DNA of 64,000 nt from an uncultured Oscillospiraceae bacterium (GTDB lineage: Bacteria; Bacillota; Clostridia; Oscillospirales; Acutalibacteraceae): assembly GCA_949289045.1 (NCBI GenBank), contig CASEMN010000002.1:62001-126000 (forward strand), given 5' to 3'. A program made the position numbers and the translations under genes. This document shows positions 23,969 to 32,412 of this stretch, piece by piece. The notes beneath the pieces were generated by a model. That model saw only the letters and a program-made list of their open reading frames with translations, was not told where the DNA came from and did no database searches. Position 1 is the first letter of the stretch; every line of letters starts with the position of its first letter.

Positions 23969-26716
23969 TTAAGCGTGCTTCTTCTTTCTTGCGATAAGAA
24001 GAACTGCGCCAGCTGCAACTGCTGTTGCAACAAAGCCTGCAATTGCTACATCGCCAGTGGGAACGTCGCCAGCACCGCCGTCAACATAACCGTCATCGGG
24101 TGTTGTTGTATCGTCGCTACCGTCACCGCTGTCACCGCCGTCTTCTCCAACGAGAATACCAACGATAAGTGCAATTGCTGAATCAGGATCTGCCTTAGCC
24201 ATGTCAAGGATGCTTGTAACAATACCTGTCATGTTTTCAGGAAGAAGACCTGCAAGAAGGTCGTTAACGGTGTTGTAGTTCTCTTCGATCTGAAGGAGAC
24301 CAAGGATGTAGCGAAGAACAGTTACAAGAACGTCAGCCTGATCAGCGACGATCTTCTTGCTTGCTACGAACTTGCCATCAGCGTCAACGCGCTTGCTTGT
24401 GAAGTCTGTAAGAGTACCAAGAGCAGCAACCTTATGAAGGTCGATGTTGCTGAGTACTATATTGATGTTCTCAGGAAGAACCTGAGCAAGAAGACCATTG
24501 AGAAGTTCGTCAAGGTCGATGTCGTTAAGAACATCAAGCTCCTTAGTAATATCAAATCCAGCCTGAGCAAGAAGTGAGTTTACGGGAGCGATAAGGTTTG
24601 CTACAAATACTGATACGTTGTTGCTGTCAACAAAGTATGCAATATTGGGAAGGATCTTTGTAAGTCCATCGATAGGTGTAGCAGCGATGCCCTCAACAAG
24701 GTCGAGGATAGGATTGAGGATGTCAAGGATGAGGTTATCATGATCTGCAGCAACAGACTTCTTGTACTCATCATATGTCTTGATATCTGTGCATCCAAGT
24801 GCCTCAAGAAGAGGAATAATAGCTGTGTTGTAGCCGTTTCCGCCCTTAAGAGTTACTGCATCAAAGAGAACAAGGTTCTCGTCAGTAAGGATAAAGTCGA
24901 GAAGGCTGCTTACAGGACGAAGAACTGCAACGAGAGCGTTTGTGAAGCCGTCTCTGTCTCCGTCTGTAAATCCATAGCTAACCTTTGAGAAATCAACGTC
25001 TGCCCATGAGTCTGCCTTTTCGAAAGCAGCCTTAGCAGTTGCGAATTCTTTCTCTGTAAGAAGAGATGCAAGACCCTTAGGTGTTACATCAACTCCGAGA
25101 AGACCGAGAACCTGAGAAACCTCAGCGCCAGCACCTTCGATTGCGGAGTATGCTTCTTTAACAAGAGTGTTAACAATGTTGTTTGTGTAAAGATTTGAGC
25201 TTATCAGACTCTGAAGTCCGCCGGGAAGAAGTGTTCCGACAAGAGTATCAAGAGTGGGGACAAGCTGTGCAATCTGCTCTTTTGTGAACTGGGTACCATA
25301 GTCAACCTTGTACTTTTCAATTGCGGGTGTGTTATACTCGTAATTTACAAGATCATAGTTGGGTGAGAAGAGGCTGAAGAGGAATGAAATGATTTCGTCA
25401 TTATCCATGGCGAAAACTGTGTCAAGAAGACCTGCAACAGTCTCGTCGCCGATCATGTCAACGAGGAGAGTCTTATTAGCTCTTGCTGTATCGAGAGCAT
25501 ATCTAAGAACTGTTACAAGAACGTCTGCACGGTAAGCATCGATTTCAAAGCTCTTGCCGCCGTTTGCGTTATCAACAGCTGTGTACTTTCCAAGTGTTGA
25601 AAGAAGCTCGAAGTCAATATCGCTCCATACAAATCCGGGAACCTGAGAAGTGATTGCACTCTCAAGAAGATCGTTGATGCCAGCAGCATCTTTGATCTGA
25701 GGCATTGCATCAAGAACAAGGTCACCAACATTTACCTGTGTTGTGTACCATGTTACCCAATCCATAGCATCGGAAATACCGATTGAAACAACAAGCTTCT
25801 GGATAGCTGTTACATGAAGCTGGTTGGTAATGACATAACCGATTGTGGGAAGAAGGTCAACAATGTCTGTTAAGGGAGAACCGGAAGTCATGGAATCCAC
25901 TCTGTCAAGGAGAGGATTGAGGATGTTTCCGAGCATCTCAACTGTAGAATCGCCAGCCTTGTATTCTTCAACTGTAAGAGCGTCAGCTCCGATGTGCTGA
26001 AGAAGAGGAAGAACGATATCTGCATATGCATTGCAGCCAGTGATTTTAACTGTTACCAGCGGAACCTCGAGACCAGGAATGCCAATCTTTACCTGACCCT
26101 CAAGAGTATCACCGGAAAGAGCTGCTCTAAGAACAGAATTAAGACCGTTAAGAGCATTACCGAGAGCATCGATGAAGGAAGCTCTGTCAGTTACGCCCCA
26201 CTTTACGTTATCCCAGTTAACGTTTGCCCAGTTGTCGCCGGCAGCAGCGATTGCTGCCTGAGCATCGCTGTATTTGTCGTCGATCTGAGTTGCAACGTCA
26301 GCGGGTTTAACATAAACACCGATAGTATCCTTCATGATCTTAAAGATGTAATCTTTAATGGCATCAGGAACATTCTCAATGTTGTTGATTGTGTCCTGAA
26401 TCATCGGATAAACAGCCTTTGCTATCTCGTTAACGATAGCATCTGTGAAGAGATTGTCACTGATAAGCTTGTTTACTGCGTCATTGAGAGACTCAGCGCC
26501 AGGGCTTAAAAGTGAAGCAACAGCTTCGCTCTTAACAACTTCGTCAAGAGCAGAAAGTACCTGAGTTGCAGCTTCTTCAGTTACACCATCAGGCAGGTCA
26601 ACTACTCCGGTTTTTTCTTCAGCAGCGAAAGCCATCATGCCAGCTGAAAGAGAAGAGAAAACCAGAACGAGTGCCAGCACAACGCTGAGCACTTTGCGGA
26701 TTGTTTTACTTTTCAA
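23969..26716 (-). CDS. Large cell-surface protein with internal duplication and C-terminal anchor
   Basis: Function unknown. TTG 26716 (after AAAGGGGAT) gives 915 residues. In order: a signal peptide ending near AFAAEE, repeat 1 (about residues 45-440), repeat 2 (about 460-850), a Gly/Asp/Ser/Thr-rich linker, VPTGD, a hydrophobic helix and the tail ARKKKHA, the layout of a sortase-type anchor with a degenerate motif. The repeats share blocks such as ADVLVTVLRYAL/ADVLVTVLRYIL, SDIDFELLSTLG/SNIDLHKVAALG, ILNPLLDRV/ILNPILDLV and NLFTDAIVNEI/NLYTNNIVNTL. The sequence is helical, acidic and nearly Cys-free. Codons favour GCT, GTT, CTT and AAG like the rpoB and tuf genes, and promoter and terminator are strong, so expression is probably high. 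Confidence 0.85.
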   Translation of the reverse strand: MKSKTIRKVLSVVLALVLVFSSLSAGMMAFAAEEKTGVVDLPDGVTEEAATQVLSALDEVVKSEAVASLLSPGAESLNDAVNKLISDNLFTDAIVNEIAKAVYPMIQDTINNIENVPDAIKDYIFKIMKDTIGVYVKPADVATQIDDKYSDAQAAIAAAGDNWANVNWDNVKWGVTDRASFIDALGNALNGLNSVLRAALSGDTLEGQVKIGIPGLEVPLVTVKITGCNAYADIVLPLLQHIGADALTVEEYKAGDSTVEMLGNILNPLLDRVDSMTSGSPLTDIVDLLPTIGYVITNQLHVTAIQKLVVSIGISDAMDWVTWYTTQVNVGDLVLDAMPQIKDAAGINDLLESAITSQVPGFVWSDIDFELLSTLGKYTAVDNANGGKSFEIDAYRADVLVTVLRYALDTARANKTLLVDMIGDETVAGLLDTVFAMDNDEIISFLFSLFSPNYDLVNYEYNTPAIEKYKVDYGTQFTKEQIAQLVPTLDTLVGTLLPGGLQSLISSNLYTNNIVNTLVKEAYSAIEGAGAEVSQVLGLLGVDVTPKGLASLLTEKEFATAKAAFEKADSWADVDFSKVSYGFTDGDRDGFTNALVAVLRPVSSLLDFILTDENLVLFDAVTLKGGNGYNTAIIPLLEALGCTDIKTYDEYKKSVAADHDNLILDILNPILDLVEGIAATPIDGLTKILPNIAYFVDSNNVSVFVANLIAPVNSLLAQAGFDITKELDVLNDIDLDELLNGLLAQVLPENINIVLSNIDLHKVAALGTLTDFTSKRVDADGKFVASKKIVADQADVLVTVLRYILGLLQIEENYNTVNDLLAGLLPENMTGIVTSILDMAKADPDSAIALIVGILVGEDGGDSGDGSDDTTTPDDGYVDGGAGDVPTGDVAIAGFVATAVAAGAVLLIARKKKHA

Positions 26717-26805
26717 TTGTAAAATCCCCTTTCATAATATTTAACAGGAAGTATTCACTTCAACACTAACCGCAAAATTGTGCACACAACCTGTTTATAC
26801 AGCGA

Positions 26806-26834
26806 ATTATAACCCGTTTCAAGATGAAAATCAA
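26806..26834 (-). promoter_or_regulatory. Promoter of the surface protein gene
   Basis: Minus-strand TTGATT (26829-26834), 17-base spacer, TATAAT (26806-26811). Leader about 80 bases. Confidence 0.75.
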
Positions 26835-26920
26835 TTAACTAATTGCATAAAAATGATAAAATTACTTAGCATTTTCCTACAAAAAGGCTGGAACTTCTAT
26901 ACAATTCGTAAACAAAGAAT

Positions 26921-26963
26921 AAAGCCGCTCCTTATTATATAAATAAGATAAGGAATCGGCTTT
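26921..26963 (-). terminator. Terminator of the M28 peptidase gene
   Basis: Two-part stem: AAAGCCG/CGGCTTT outside and CCTTAT/ATAAGG inside, with small internal loops; on the minus strand followed by ATTCTTTG. Confidence 0.7.
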
Positions 26964-26980
26964 AAAATTATTGGAAAATA

Positions 26981-28243
26981 TTACTTTTTGTATTTTTTTT
27001 CGTAACTTTCAATACCACCTTTGGCATCGTAAAGACGAGCAGCTTCAAGACAAATATCAAGAGAAAGTTCTATACATTCAGGACTGATGTTATCCCATGT
27101 ATCATACCTTGTATGATAATAAGTTTTTGGATTGTGGTTTACTCCGCAGAAACCGCATGAACGTATTCCGTACATTGAAAATCCTTCAGCATCGACAGCT
27201 CCCGGATAAAGTTCTGCACGAGGCATTTCGATGCCACAGTTGAGTCCTGCCTCATGAAGAAGATCGCCCACAGCTTCGCTGTCTCTTACTGTACCGGTGC
27301 ATCCCTGAGTATAAACCTGAAGCTGTTCAATCTCTCTCATGGTATCCATGGAAATAAAAACAGTTTCTATTTCTTTCAGCTCTTTCTGATGACGTTTGGC
27401 GTATGCTTTTGAACCTCTGAGTCCTGCCTCTTCGGCGCCTGCAATAAGACAGCATACCTCTGTGTTTTCAAAACGGAAATCAGCGTCTTGCATTTCTTTA
27501 AGAACGCCCATTGCTATATAGCAGGCAGTAAGGTTATCGTTAGCACCGTCAACTATAACCTTCCAGTTGATGAAAAATAGAATGGAAATTATAAAGGGAA
27601 TTGTTATACCTGAAATAATACCCATAACTTTCCAAAAACCGCTAAAGACAATTTCATTACCGACGGCTATTGTAATAGCTGCCGCAGTATTTACAACAAA
27701 AATGAAGAACATACTGATAATTGCTCCGCCGATAACCGGTACAAGAGCTGCAAGCTGACCGTGAACGGAATAAGTCCACTCAGGGGAAGCATCAGCATGG
27801 CCGCCAAATATTATTCTTCTTTTGACCTCTCCTTTGGGAGCTCTGCGAGCCATTACGTTTCTTGAAACCCTTTTTGGGAAAAGAAAGTCTACAAAGGAGC
27901 GATACATCATAAACTCAAAAGCAAACATTAAAACTGAAAAAAATGTAAGAACGCTTCCCAAAATCGGGAAAACAATACTACTGGGCGAAAGCCAAAACAT
28001 TACTGTTGAAAGAAGTGTAAGTGAAGCCGCAATAATTATGAATCCCATAAAAGCATGGGGATGCAGGCTGAAATCCTCCATTTCAACACTGTCCGCATAC
28101 TTTTCAAGCTCTTTTTTGAAAAATGCCTGTGCGTTACGCTCAGACTCGGTACCAGGCCCTCTTTTCTTAAAATTCTCGCAGACATACTTTATACCGTCCA
28201 GCATAAACTGCAAGGTTTCCTTTGTGGATTTGGTAACAGACAT
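26981..28243 (-). CDS. M28-family zinc peptidase with membrane helices inserted in the catalytic domain
   Basis: Metallo-aminopeptidase fold (M28). The 420-residue product has the zinc and catalytic motifs in order: IFGGHADAS (about 149), VDGANDNLTACY (about 231), GAEEAGLRGSKAY (about 272), FISMDTM, and YYHTRYDTW near the C-terminus. Two or three helices precede the domain (LIIAASLTLLSTVMFWLS and the next). Two or three more (VPVIGGAIISMFFIFVV, ISGITIPFIISILFFIN) lie between the first His/Asp motif and the GANDN motif, where cytosolic or secreted M28 enzymes have only a short loop. No signal peptide. Substrate unknown. Confidence 0.82.
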   Translation of the reverse strand: MSVTKSTKETLQFMLDGIKYVCENFKKRGPGTESERNAQAFFKKELEKYADSVEMEDFSLHPHAFMGFIIIAASLTLLSTVMFWLSPSSIVFPILGSVLTFFSVLMFAFEFMMYRSFVDFLFPKRVSRNVMARRAPKGEVKRRIIFGGHADASPEWTYSVHGQLAALVPVIGGAIISMFFIFVVNTAAAITIAVGNEIVFSGFWKVMGIISGITIPFIISILFFINWKVIVDGANDNLTACYIAMGVLKEMQDADFRFENTEVCCLIAGAEEAGLRGSKAYAKRHQKELKEIETVFISMDTMREIEQLQVYTQGCTGTVRDSEAVGDLLHEAGLNCGIEMPRAELYPGAVDAEGFSMYGIRSCGFCGVNHNPKTYYHTRYDTWDNISPECIELSLDICLEAARLYDAKGGIESYEKKYKK

Positions 28244-28586
28244 AATCTTTCCTCCTTGAATTAAAAAAATTATCCGCTTAACGGAAAAAGATAGAAATAT
28301 TATACCATTTTTTTACAGTTATTCAATATCATTAATCTAAACAATAAAAAAACCTGAAAAATTACGTTTCGAGACAAAAATAACATTTCCGGCCGTATAT
28401 TTTTGTTTTTTAAACCCACACTGCACTAAATAAATCGGTTGCTAATTAAATTATGTATTTTGATTGAGGTTAAATTTATAGCTAAAAACTACAAAATTAT
28501 AAAATCCTAAATAAATTTAATATTTAATTTGACCTGAAAAATTAACTGGTATATAATTAGTTCATAAAAATTACGGAGGAATGGCA
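28244..28586. other. 343-bp AT-rich intergenic region between divergent genes
   Basis: No credible gene. It contains the transporter promoter at 28529-28557; the rest (28264-28528) shows no repeat or hairpin that I can support. Confidence 0.5.
28529..28557 (+). promoter_or_regulatory. Promoter of the second GPH symporter
   Basis: TTGACC (28529-28534), 17-base spacer, TATAAT (28552-28557), about 30 bases before the ATG. Confidence 0.75.
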
Positions 28587-30131
28587 ATGATAAACAGTAA
28601 AAATTTACGCACATACTCACCTCGAGAAAGAAATATGTACCTCATGGGTCTTTTCGGACAAAACATTATTTACAACATTATAGGCGCATCTCTTGCCTAT
28701 TACCTGCAATTTACTATTCTGATTCCCGCAATTGCTGTAAGTACAATTATGGCAATCGCCCGTGTTTGGGATGCTTTCAACGACCCGATGATGGGAAGTA
28801 TAGTTGACCGTACAAGATCTAAATGGGGAAAATGCCGTCCTTACCTTCTCTTTGTTCCCATTCCAGTTTTTATCGTTACTATGATGTGCTTTATAAATTT
28901 CGGATTTTATGATCCTGCCGCTGGAGCTGCCAACGGTCATAACATACTGGTAGTAGGCTGGGCTGCTTTCGCTTACATATTATGGGGCATGGTCTATACA
29001 GTAGGTGACATACCTCTTTGGGGTATAACCGCACTTATGACAGAGGATCAGAACGACAGAACAAAGCTCCTCTCTCTTGCAAGAATAGTCGCAGGTATCG
29101 GCGCAGGCATCACCCTCCTTGCAATACAGCCCTTGGCATTAGCTTTAGGCGAAAAATTCACTCCCGTTTTCGGCAGTGCTCCCGAAGGAGAGAGAATGGG
29201 CTTCATTACCGCTGCACTGCTCTTCGGCATAGTAGGAACAATTACCTTTCAGATGGCAGGTATTTTCACAAGAGAGCATATTGCTCCGTCTGAAGAAAAA
29301 TATACTCTGAAAGAAAATTTTGCTCTGATGTGGAAAAATAAGCCATTCCGTCAGATACTGATTTCCGGTCTTCTCAGCAGTACCATTCAGCTTCCCATGC
29401 TTGTTGCAATGCCGATCGTAACATATTATTATGCAAGTAAAGATCCGATTATGGCTCTTCTCTATATGGTGCTTCTTGGAGGAGGACTCTTTATAGGTCA
29501 GTTTGTAGCAATGGGTGCTTCCCCCTGGCTTACCAAAAAATTCTCCAAGAAAAACCTCTATAATTATTGCCATCTTTTAAGTGCAGTTCCATTTGCACTT
29601 TTGTTTGTTCTCTATCTTTCAGCTCCTACAAAGCTTGTTGAGCCACTATATCTTGCCATAAGCTTGGTTCTCTTCGTAATCTGCGGAGGTGCGATAGGTC
29701 TTATTTCAGTTCTTCGCTCACTTATGATAGCCGATGCCGTTGACTATGAGGAATATCAGAGCGGCATACGTCCCGACGGCGTTTTCTTCTCAGGCCAGTC
29801 TTTCATAACAAAGCTTTCCATGGGTATAGCAACCGTCATAAGCGGTATAGCTTATTCCGCAGTCGGTTTTTCAGATGCCCGTGTTCAGGAAGTAAACGCT
29901 TTCATTGAAGCAGGAGGAATCCCCAGAGAGAACCCTGAATATGCACCGTATCTTATGATACTCTTCTTCCTTATCTCCATCCCCCCTGCTATCGGATGTC
30001 TCCTTGCAGTAATTCCCACTTGGAAGTACGCTCTCGATGATGATGAACATAACAGAATACTTGAAATACTTAATAAGCACAGACACGAAAAAGAGGAAGC
30101 AGATGAAAGCTCCGAGGAATCTGCACAATAA
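28587..30131 (+). CDS. GPH-family sugar:cation symporter (MFS_2)
   Basis: Twelve-helix cation-coupled sugar transporter of 514 residues from ATG 28587. Family hallmarks: GQNIIYNIIGASLAYYLQF in helix 1, RVWDAFNDPMMGSIVDRTRSKWGKCRPYL in the first cytoplasmic loop, and DAVDYEEYQSGIRPDGVFFS near helix 10. GGAGGA lies directly against the ATG at 28581, so the second ATG at 28587 is the better start. The C-terminal tail is acidic. It has its own promoter and terminator, so a single-gene transcript; no glycosidase is adjacent, and the sugar cannot be named. It is an intact relative of the broken gene at 4228. Confidence 0.9.
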   Translation: MINSKNLRTYSPRERNMYLMGLFGQNIIYNIIGASLAYYLQFTILIPAIAVSTIMAIARVWDAFNDPMMGSIVDRTRSKWGKCRPYLLFVPIPVFIVTMMCFINFGFYDPAAGAANGHNILVVGWAAFAYILWGMVYTVGDIPLWGITALMTEDQNDRTKLLSLARIVAGIGAGITLLAIQPLALALGEKFTPVFGSAPEGERMGFITAALLFGIVGTITFQMAGIFTREHIAPSEEKYTLKENFALMWKNKPFRQILISGLLSSTIQLPMLVAMPIVTYYYASKDPIMALLYMVLLGGGLFIGQFVAMGASPWLTKKFSKKNLYNYCHLLSAVPFALLFVLYLSAPTKLVEPLYLAISLVLFVICGGAIGLISVLRSLMIADAVDYEEYQSGIRPDGVFFSGQSFITKLSMGIATVISGIAYSAVGFSDARVQEVNAFIEAGGIPRENPEYAPYLMILFFLISIPPAIGCLLAVIPTWKYALDDDEHNRILEILNKHRHEKEEADESSEESAQ

Positions 30132-30152
30132 TACAGCAATGTTCTAAACATT

Positions 30153-30179
30153 AAAAGCAGGTCTTTATGACCTGCTTTT
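30153..30179 (+). terminator. Terminator of the GPH symporter gene
   Basis: Perfect 11-bp stem AAAAGCAGGTC / GACCTGCTTTT, 5-base loop, followed by TTCT. Confidence 0.9.
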
Positions 30180-30338
30180 TCTAATTCAAAGCTTAAAGCT
30201 AAATTCCGAGAGCTTATTGTCATTCGGCATTAACAGACAGTTGGCTTCCAAAAAAAGCTTTTTTGTCATCTTTTAAATCTTCTCCTGTCGCATTTCTGCT
30301 GTAAAATTAACTTTCAAATCTGCTTTTAAATCAGAAGG

Positions 30339-30367
30339 TTGACAACGGGTAAAAGATAAGATATACT
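30339..30367 (+). promoter_or_regulatory. Promoter of the 160-residue lipoprotein gene
   Basis: TTGACA (30339-30344), 17-base spacer, TATACT (30362-30367). Confidence 0.75.
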
Positions 30368-30430
30368 ATGCAGCAGTAATTAGCAATACTTAGTAGTAGA
30401 AAGAACAATAGCTGTCAGAGGTGATATCTT

Positions 30431-30913
30431 TTGAAAGATGATATAAAATACTTGTACAGAAAATCCAGTAAATTTAAAGCTGTTGCATCAGTTTGTGCAC
30501 TGATTGCGGTAGTGCTACTTTTCACACAATGTACTGTTAATCAGGAAGAAGAAGAAAGCGAAACCATACCTATTCCTTCCCTGCCCTTGGCAAAATTTGA
30601 AGGTGAGTTTCTATATGGAAATATTCCAAAGCCCACTGAAGCTGATGTCTATGTATTCATGAACAGCGAGGACGAAAGATACAATCACTATTCTTTTCAA
30701 TTTGATAATTTCACTATTGAAGAGGCAAAGGACTACGTTGAGTTATTGGAAGAAACAGTAATTCAACGTAGACTTGCCTATGATATTTATAATGAAGACG
30801 GTGATTTTCCGACACTTAATTATTTCGGATGGGTGGATAATAAAACTTCTATTTCCTTTGCCCAAGGCAATAAACGAGGCGGAATGTCAATAAATGTAGA
30901 AAAGGGTAACTGA
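30431..30913 (+). CDS. Lipoprotein of unknown function
   Basis: TTG 30431 follows AGAGGTGAT and gives 160 residues. A basic N-terminus (MKDDIKYLYRKSSKFK) and hydrophobic helix (VASVCALIAVVLLF) end in TQC, a plausible lipobox with Cys about 34, then an acidic linker (EEEESE). The mature part is acidic with aromatic residues (NYFGWVDNKTSISFAQG) and has no motif I recognise. It resembles the frameshifted lipoprotein at 5674 only in general type. It has its own promoter and a downstream hairpin, so it is probably transcribed alone. Confidence 0.7.
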   Translation: MKDDIKYLYRKSSKFKAVASVCALIAVVLLFTQCTVNQEEEESETIPIPSLPLAKFEGEFLYGNIPKPTEADVYVFMNSEDERYNHYSFQFDNFTIEEAKDYVELLEETVIQRRLAYDIYNEDGDFPTLNYFGWVDNKTSISFAQGNKRGGMSINVEKGN

Positions 30914-30972
30914 TTAATATTCTAAATTAAATTTATATATGCGTTACCTCAATTTATCATCAGTTGCAAAAT

Positions 30973-31006
30973 AAGCAGTGCGGTTCTTTTACGGATTGCA
31001 CTGCTT
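30973..31006 (+). terminator. Terminator of the lipoprotein gene
   Basis: 9-bp stem AAGCAGTGC / GCACTGCTT with a 16-base loop, followed by TTAA. Confidence 0.7.
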
Positions 31007-31054
31007 TTAATATGTCAAAATCGGATATTTGACGAAAATCTGAGAACATGAAAA

Positions 31055-31079
31055 AAGGCTCTGCATAAAGCAGAGCCTT
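31055..31079 (-). terminator. Terminator of tuf
   Basis: Perfect 10-bp stem AAGGCTCTGC / GCAGAGCCTT, 5-base loop; on the minus strand followed by TTTTC. Confidence 0.92.
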
Positions 31080-31099
31080 AAAATTGTTAAAGAGTAGAA

Positions 31100-32302
31100 T
31101 TACTCGTCGATCTCAGTAACAACACCTGAACCAACTGTACGTCCACCTTCACGAATAGCGAAACGAAGTCCCTCTTCGATAGCGATGGGAGTGATAAGCT
31201 CAACAGACATTGTAACGTTATCGCCAGGCATGCACATCTCTACGCCTTCGGGAAGAGTGATAACACCTGTAACGTCAGTTGTACGGAAATAGAACTGAGG
31301 ACGATAGTTGTTGAAGAAAGGTGTATGACGTCCACCTTCGTCCTTATTCAGAACGTAAACCTGACCCTTGAACTTTGTGTGAGGATGGATTGAACCGGGA
31401 GCAGCAAGAACCTGTCCACGCTCAATCTCTGTACGCTGGATACCACGAAGAAGAGCACCGATGTTGTCGCCAGCCTCAGCATAGTCGAGGATCTTGCGGA
31501 ACATCTCGATACCTGTAACAACAGTCTTTCTCTTCTCATCTGTAAGACCAACGATCTCAACTTCCTCAGAAGTTCTGAGCTGTCCACGCTCAACTCTACC
31601 TGTAGCAACTGTACCACGGCCTGTGATTGTGAAAACGTCCTCAACGGGCATAAGGAAGGGAAGGTCTGCCTTACGGTCGGGAGTGGGGATATAGCTGTCA
31701 ACAGCATCCATGAGCTCCCAGATGCAAGCAAGCTCAGGAGCGTTTACATCGTTGCCTGAGTACTCAAGAGCCTTAAGAGCTGAACCCTTGATGATGGGTG
31801 TATCATCGCCGGGGAACTCGTACTCGTCAAGTGTCTCACGGATTTCCATCTCAACAAGCTCAAGAAGCTCGGGATCGTCAACCTGATCGCACTTGTTCAT
31901 GAAAACGATGATGTAAGGAACGCCAACCTGACGAGCAAGAAGAAGGTGCTCTTTGGTCTGAGCCATAGGACCATCTGTTGCAGCGATAACAAGGATAGCG
32001 CCGTCCATCTGAGCAGCACCGGTGATCATGTTCTTAATATAGTCAGCATGGCCGGGACAGTCAACGTGAGCATAGTGACGCTTCTCTGTCTGATACTCAA
32101 CGTGAGCTGTGTTGATTGTGATACCACGCTCTCTCTCTTCGGGAGCCTTATCGATGTTTGCATAATCAACGAAGTCAGCCTCGCCCTTCATAGCGAGAGT
32201 CTTTGTGATAGCAGCTGTAAGAGTTGTTTTACCGTGGTCAACGTGGCCGATTGTACCAATGTTGACATGGGGTTTGGTTCTGTCAAATTTTTCCTTTGCC
32301 AT
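31100..32302 (-). CDS. tuf: Translation elongation factor Tu
   Basis: GTPase that delivers aminoacyl-tRNA to the ribosome. 400 residues, full length: G1 GHVDHGKTT (residues 19-27), effector [12 protein letters not shown]3 DCPGH, G4 NKCD, then beta-barrel domains 2 and 3 with [13 protein letters not shown] and [16 protein letters not shown] precedes the ATG. It is the last gene of the rpsL-rpsG-fusA-tuf cluster but has its own promoter in the fusA-tuf gap. Codon use is strongly biased, as expected for a very abundant protein. Confidence 0.99.
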   Translation of the reverse strand: MAKEKFDRTKPHVNIGTIGHVDHGKTTLTAAITKTLAMKGEADFVDYANIDKAPEERERGITINTAHVEYQTEKRHYAHVDCPGHADYIKNMITGAAQMDGAILVIAATDGPMAQTKEHLLLARQVGVPYIIVFMNKCDQVDDPELLELVEMEIRETLDEYEFPGDDTPIIKGSALKALEYSGNDVNAPELACIWELMDAVDSYIPTPDRKADLPFLMPVEDVFTITGRGTVATGRVERGQLRTSEEVEIVGLTDEKRKTVVTGIEMFRKILDYAEAGDNIGALLRGIQRTEIERGQVLAAPGSIHPHTKFKGQVYVLNKDEGGRHTPFFNNYRPQFYFRTTDVTGVITLPEGVEMCMPGDNVTMSVELITPIAIEEGLRFAIREGGRTVGSGVVTEIDE

Positions 32303-32368
32303 TGGATGTTTCCTCCTTTATTTTCAGCAAAATAATTTGTTATTTATAACGGCACACGCCGTAAGGAT

Positions 32369-32397
32369 ATTTTAACAATTCTATTGACTAATTGCAA
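32369..32397 (-). promoter_or_regulatory. tuf promoter
   Basis: Minus-strand TTGCAA (32392-32397), 17-base spacer, TAAAAT (32369-32374), in the fusA-tuf gap. The leader of about 60 bases contains a small hairpin ACGGC ACAC GCCGT (32349-32362). Confidence 0.7.
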
Positions 32398-32412
32398 TAG
32401 ATTTTTGATAAA

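Noticed and set aside
25994..26509. 171-codon open frame antisense to the surface protein gene
   Set aside because: Mirror of the repeated, biased coding sequence; composition (Cys- and Ile-rich) is not protein-like.
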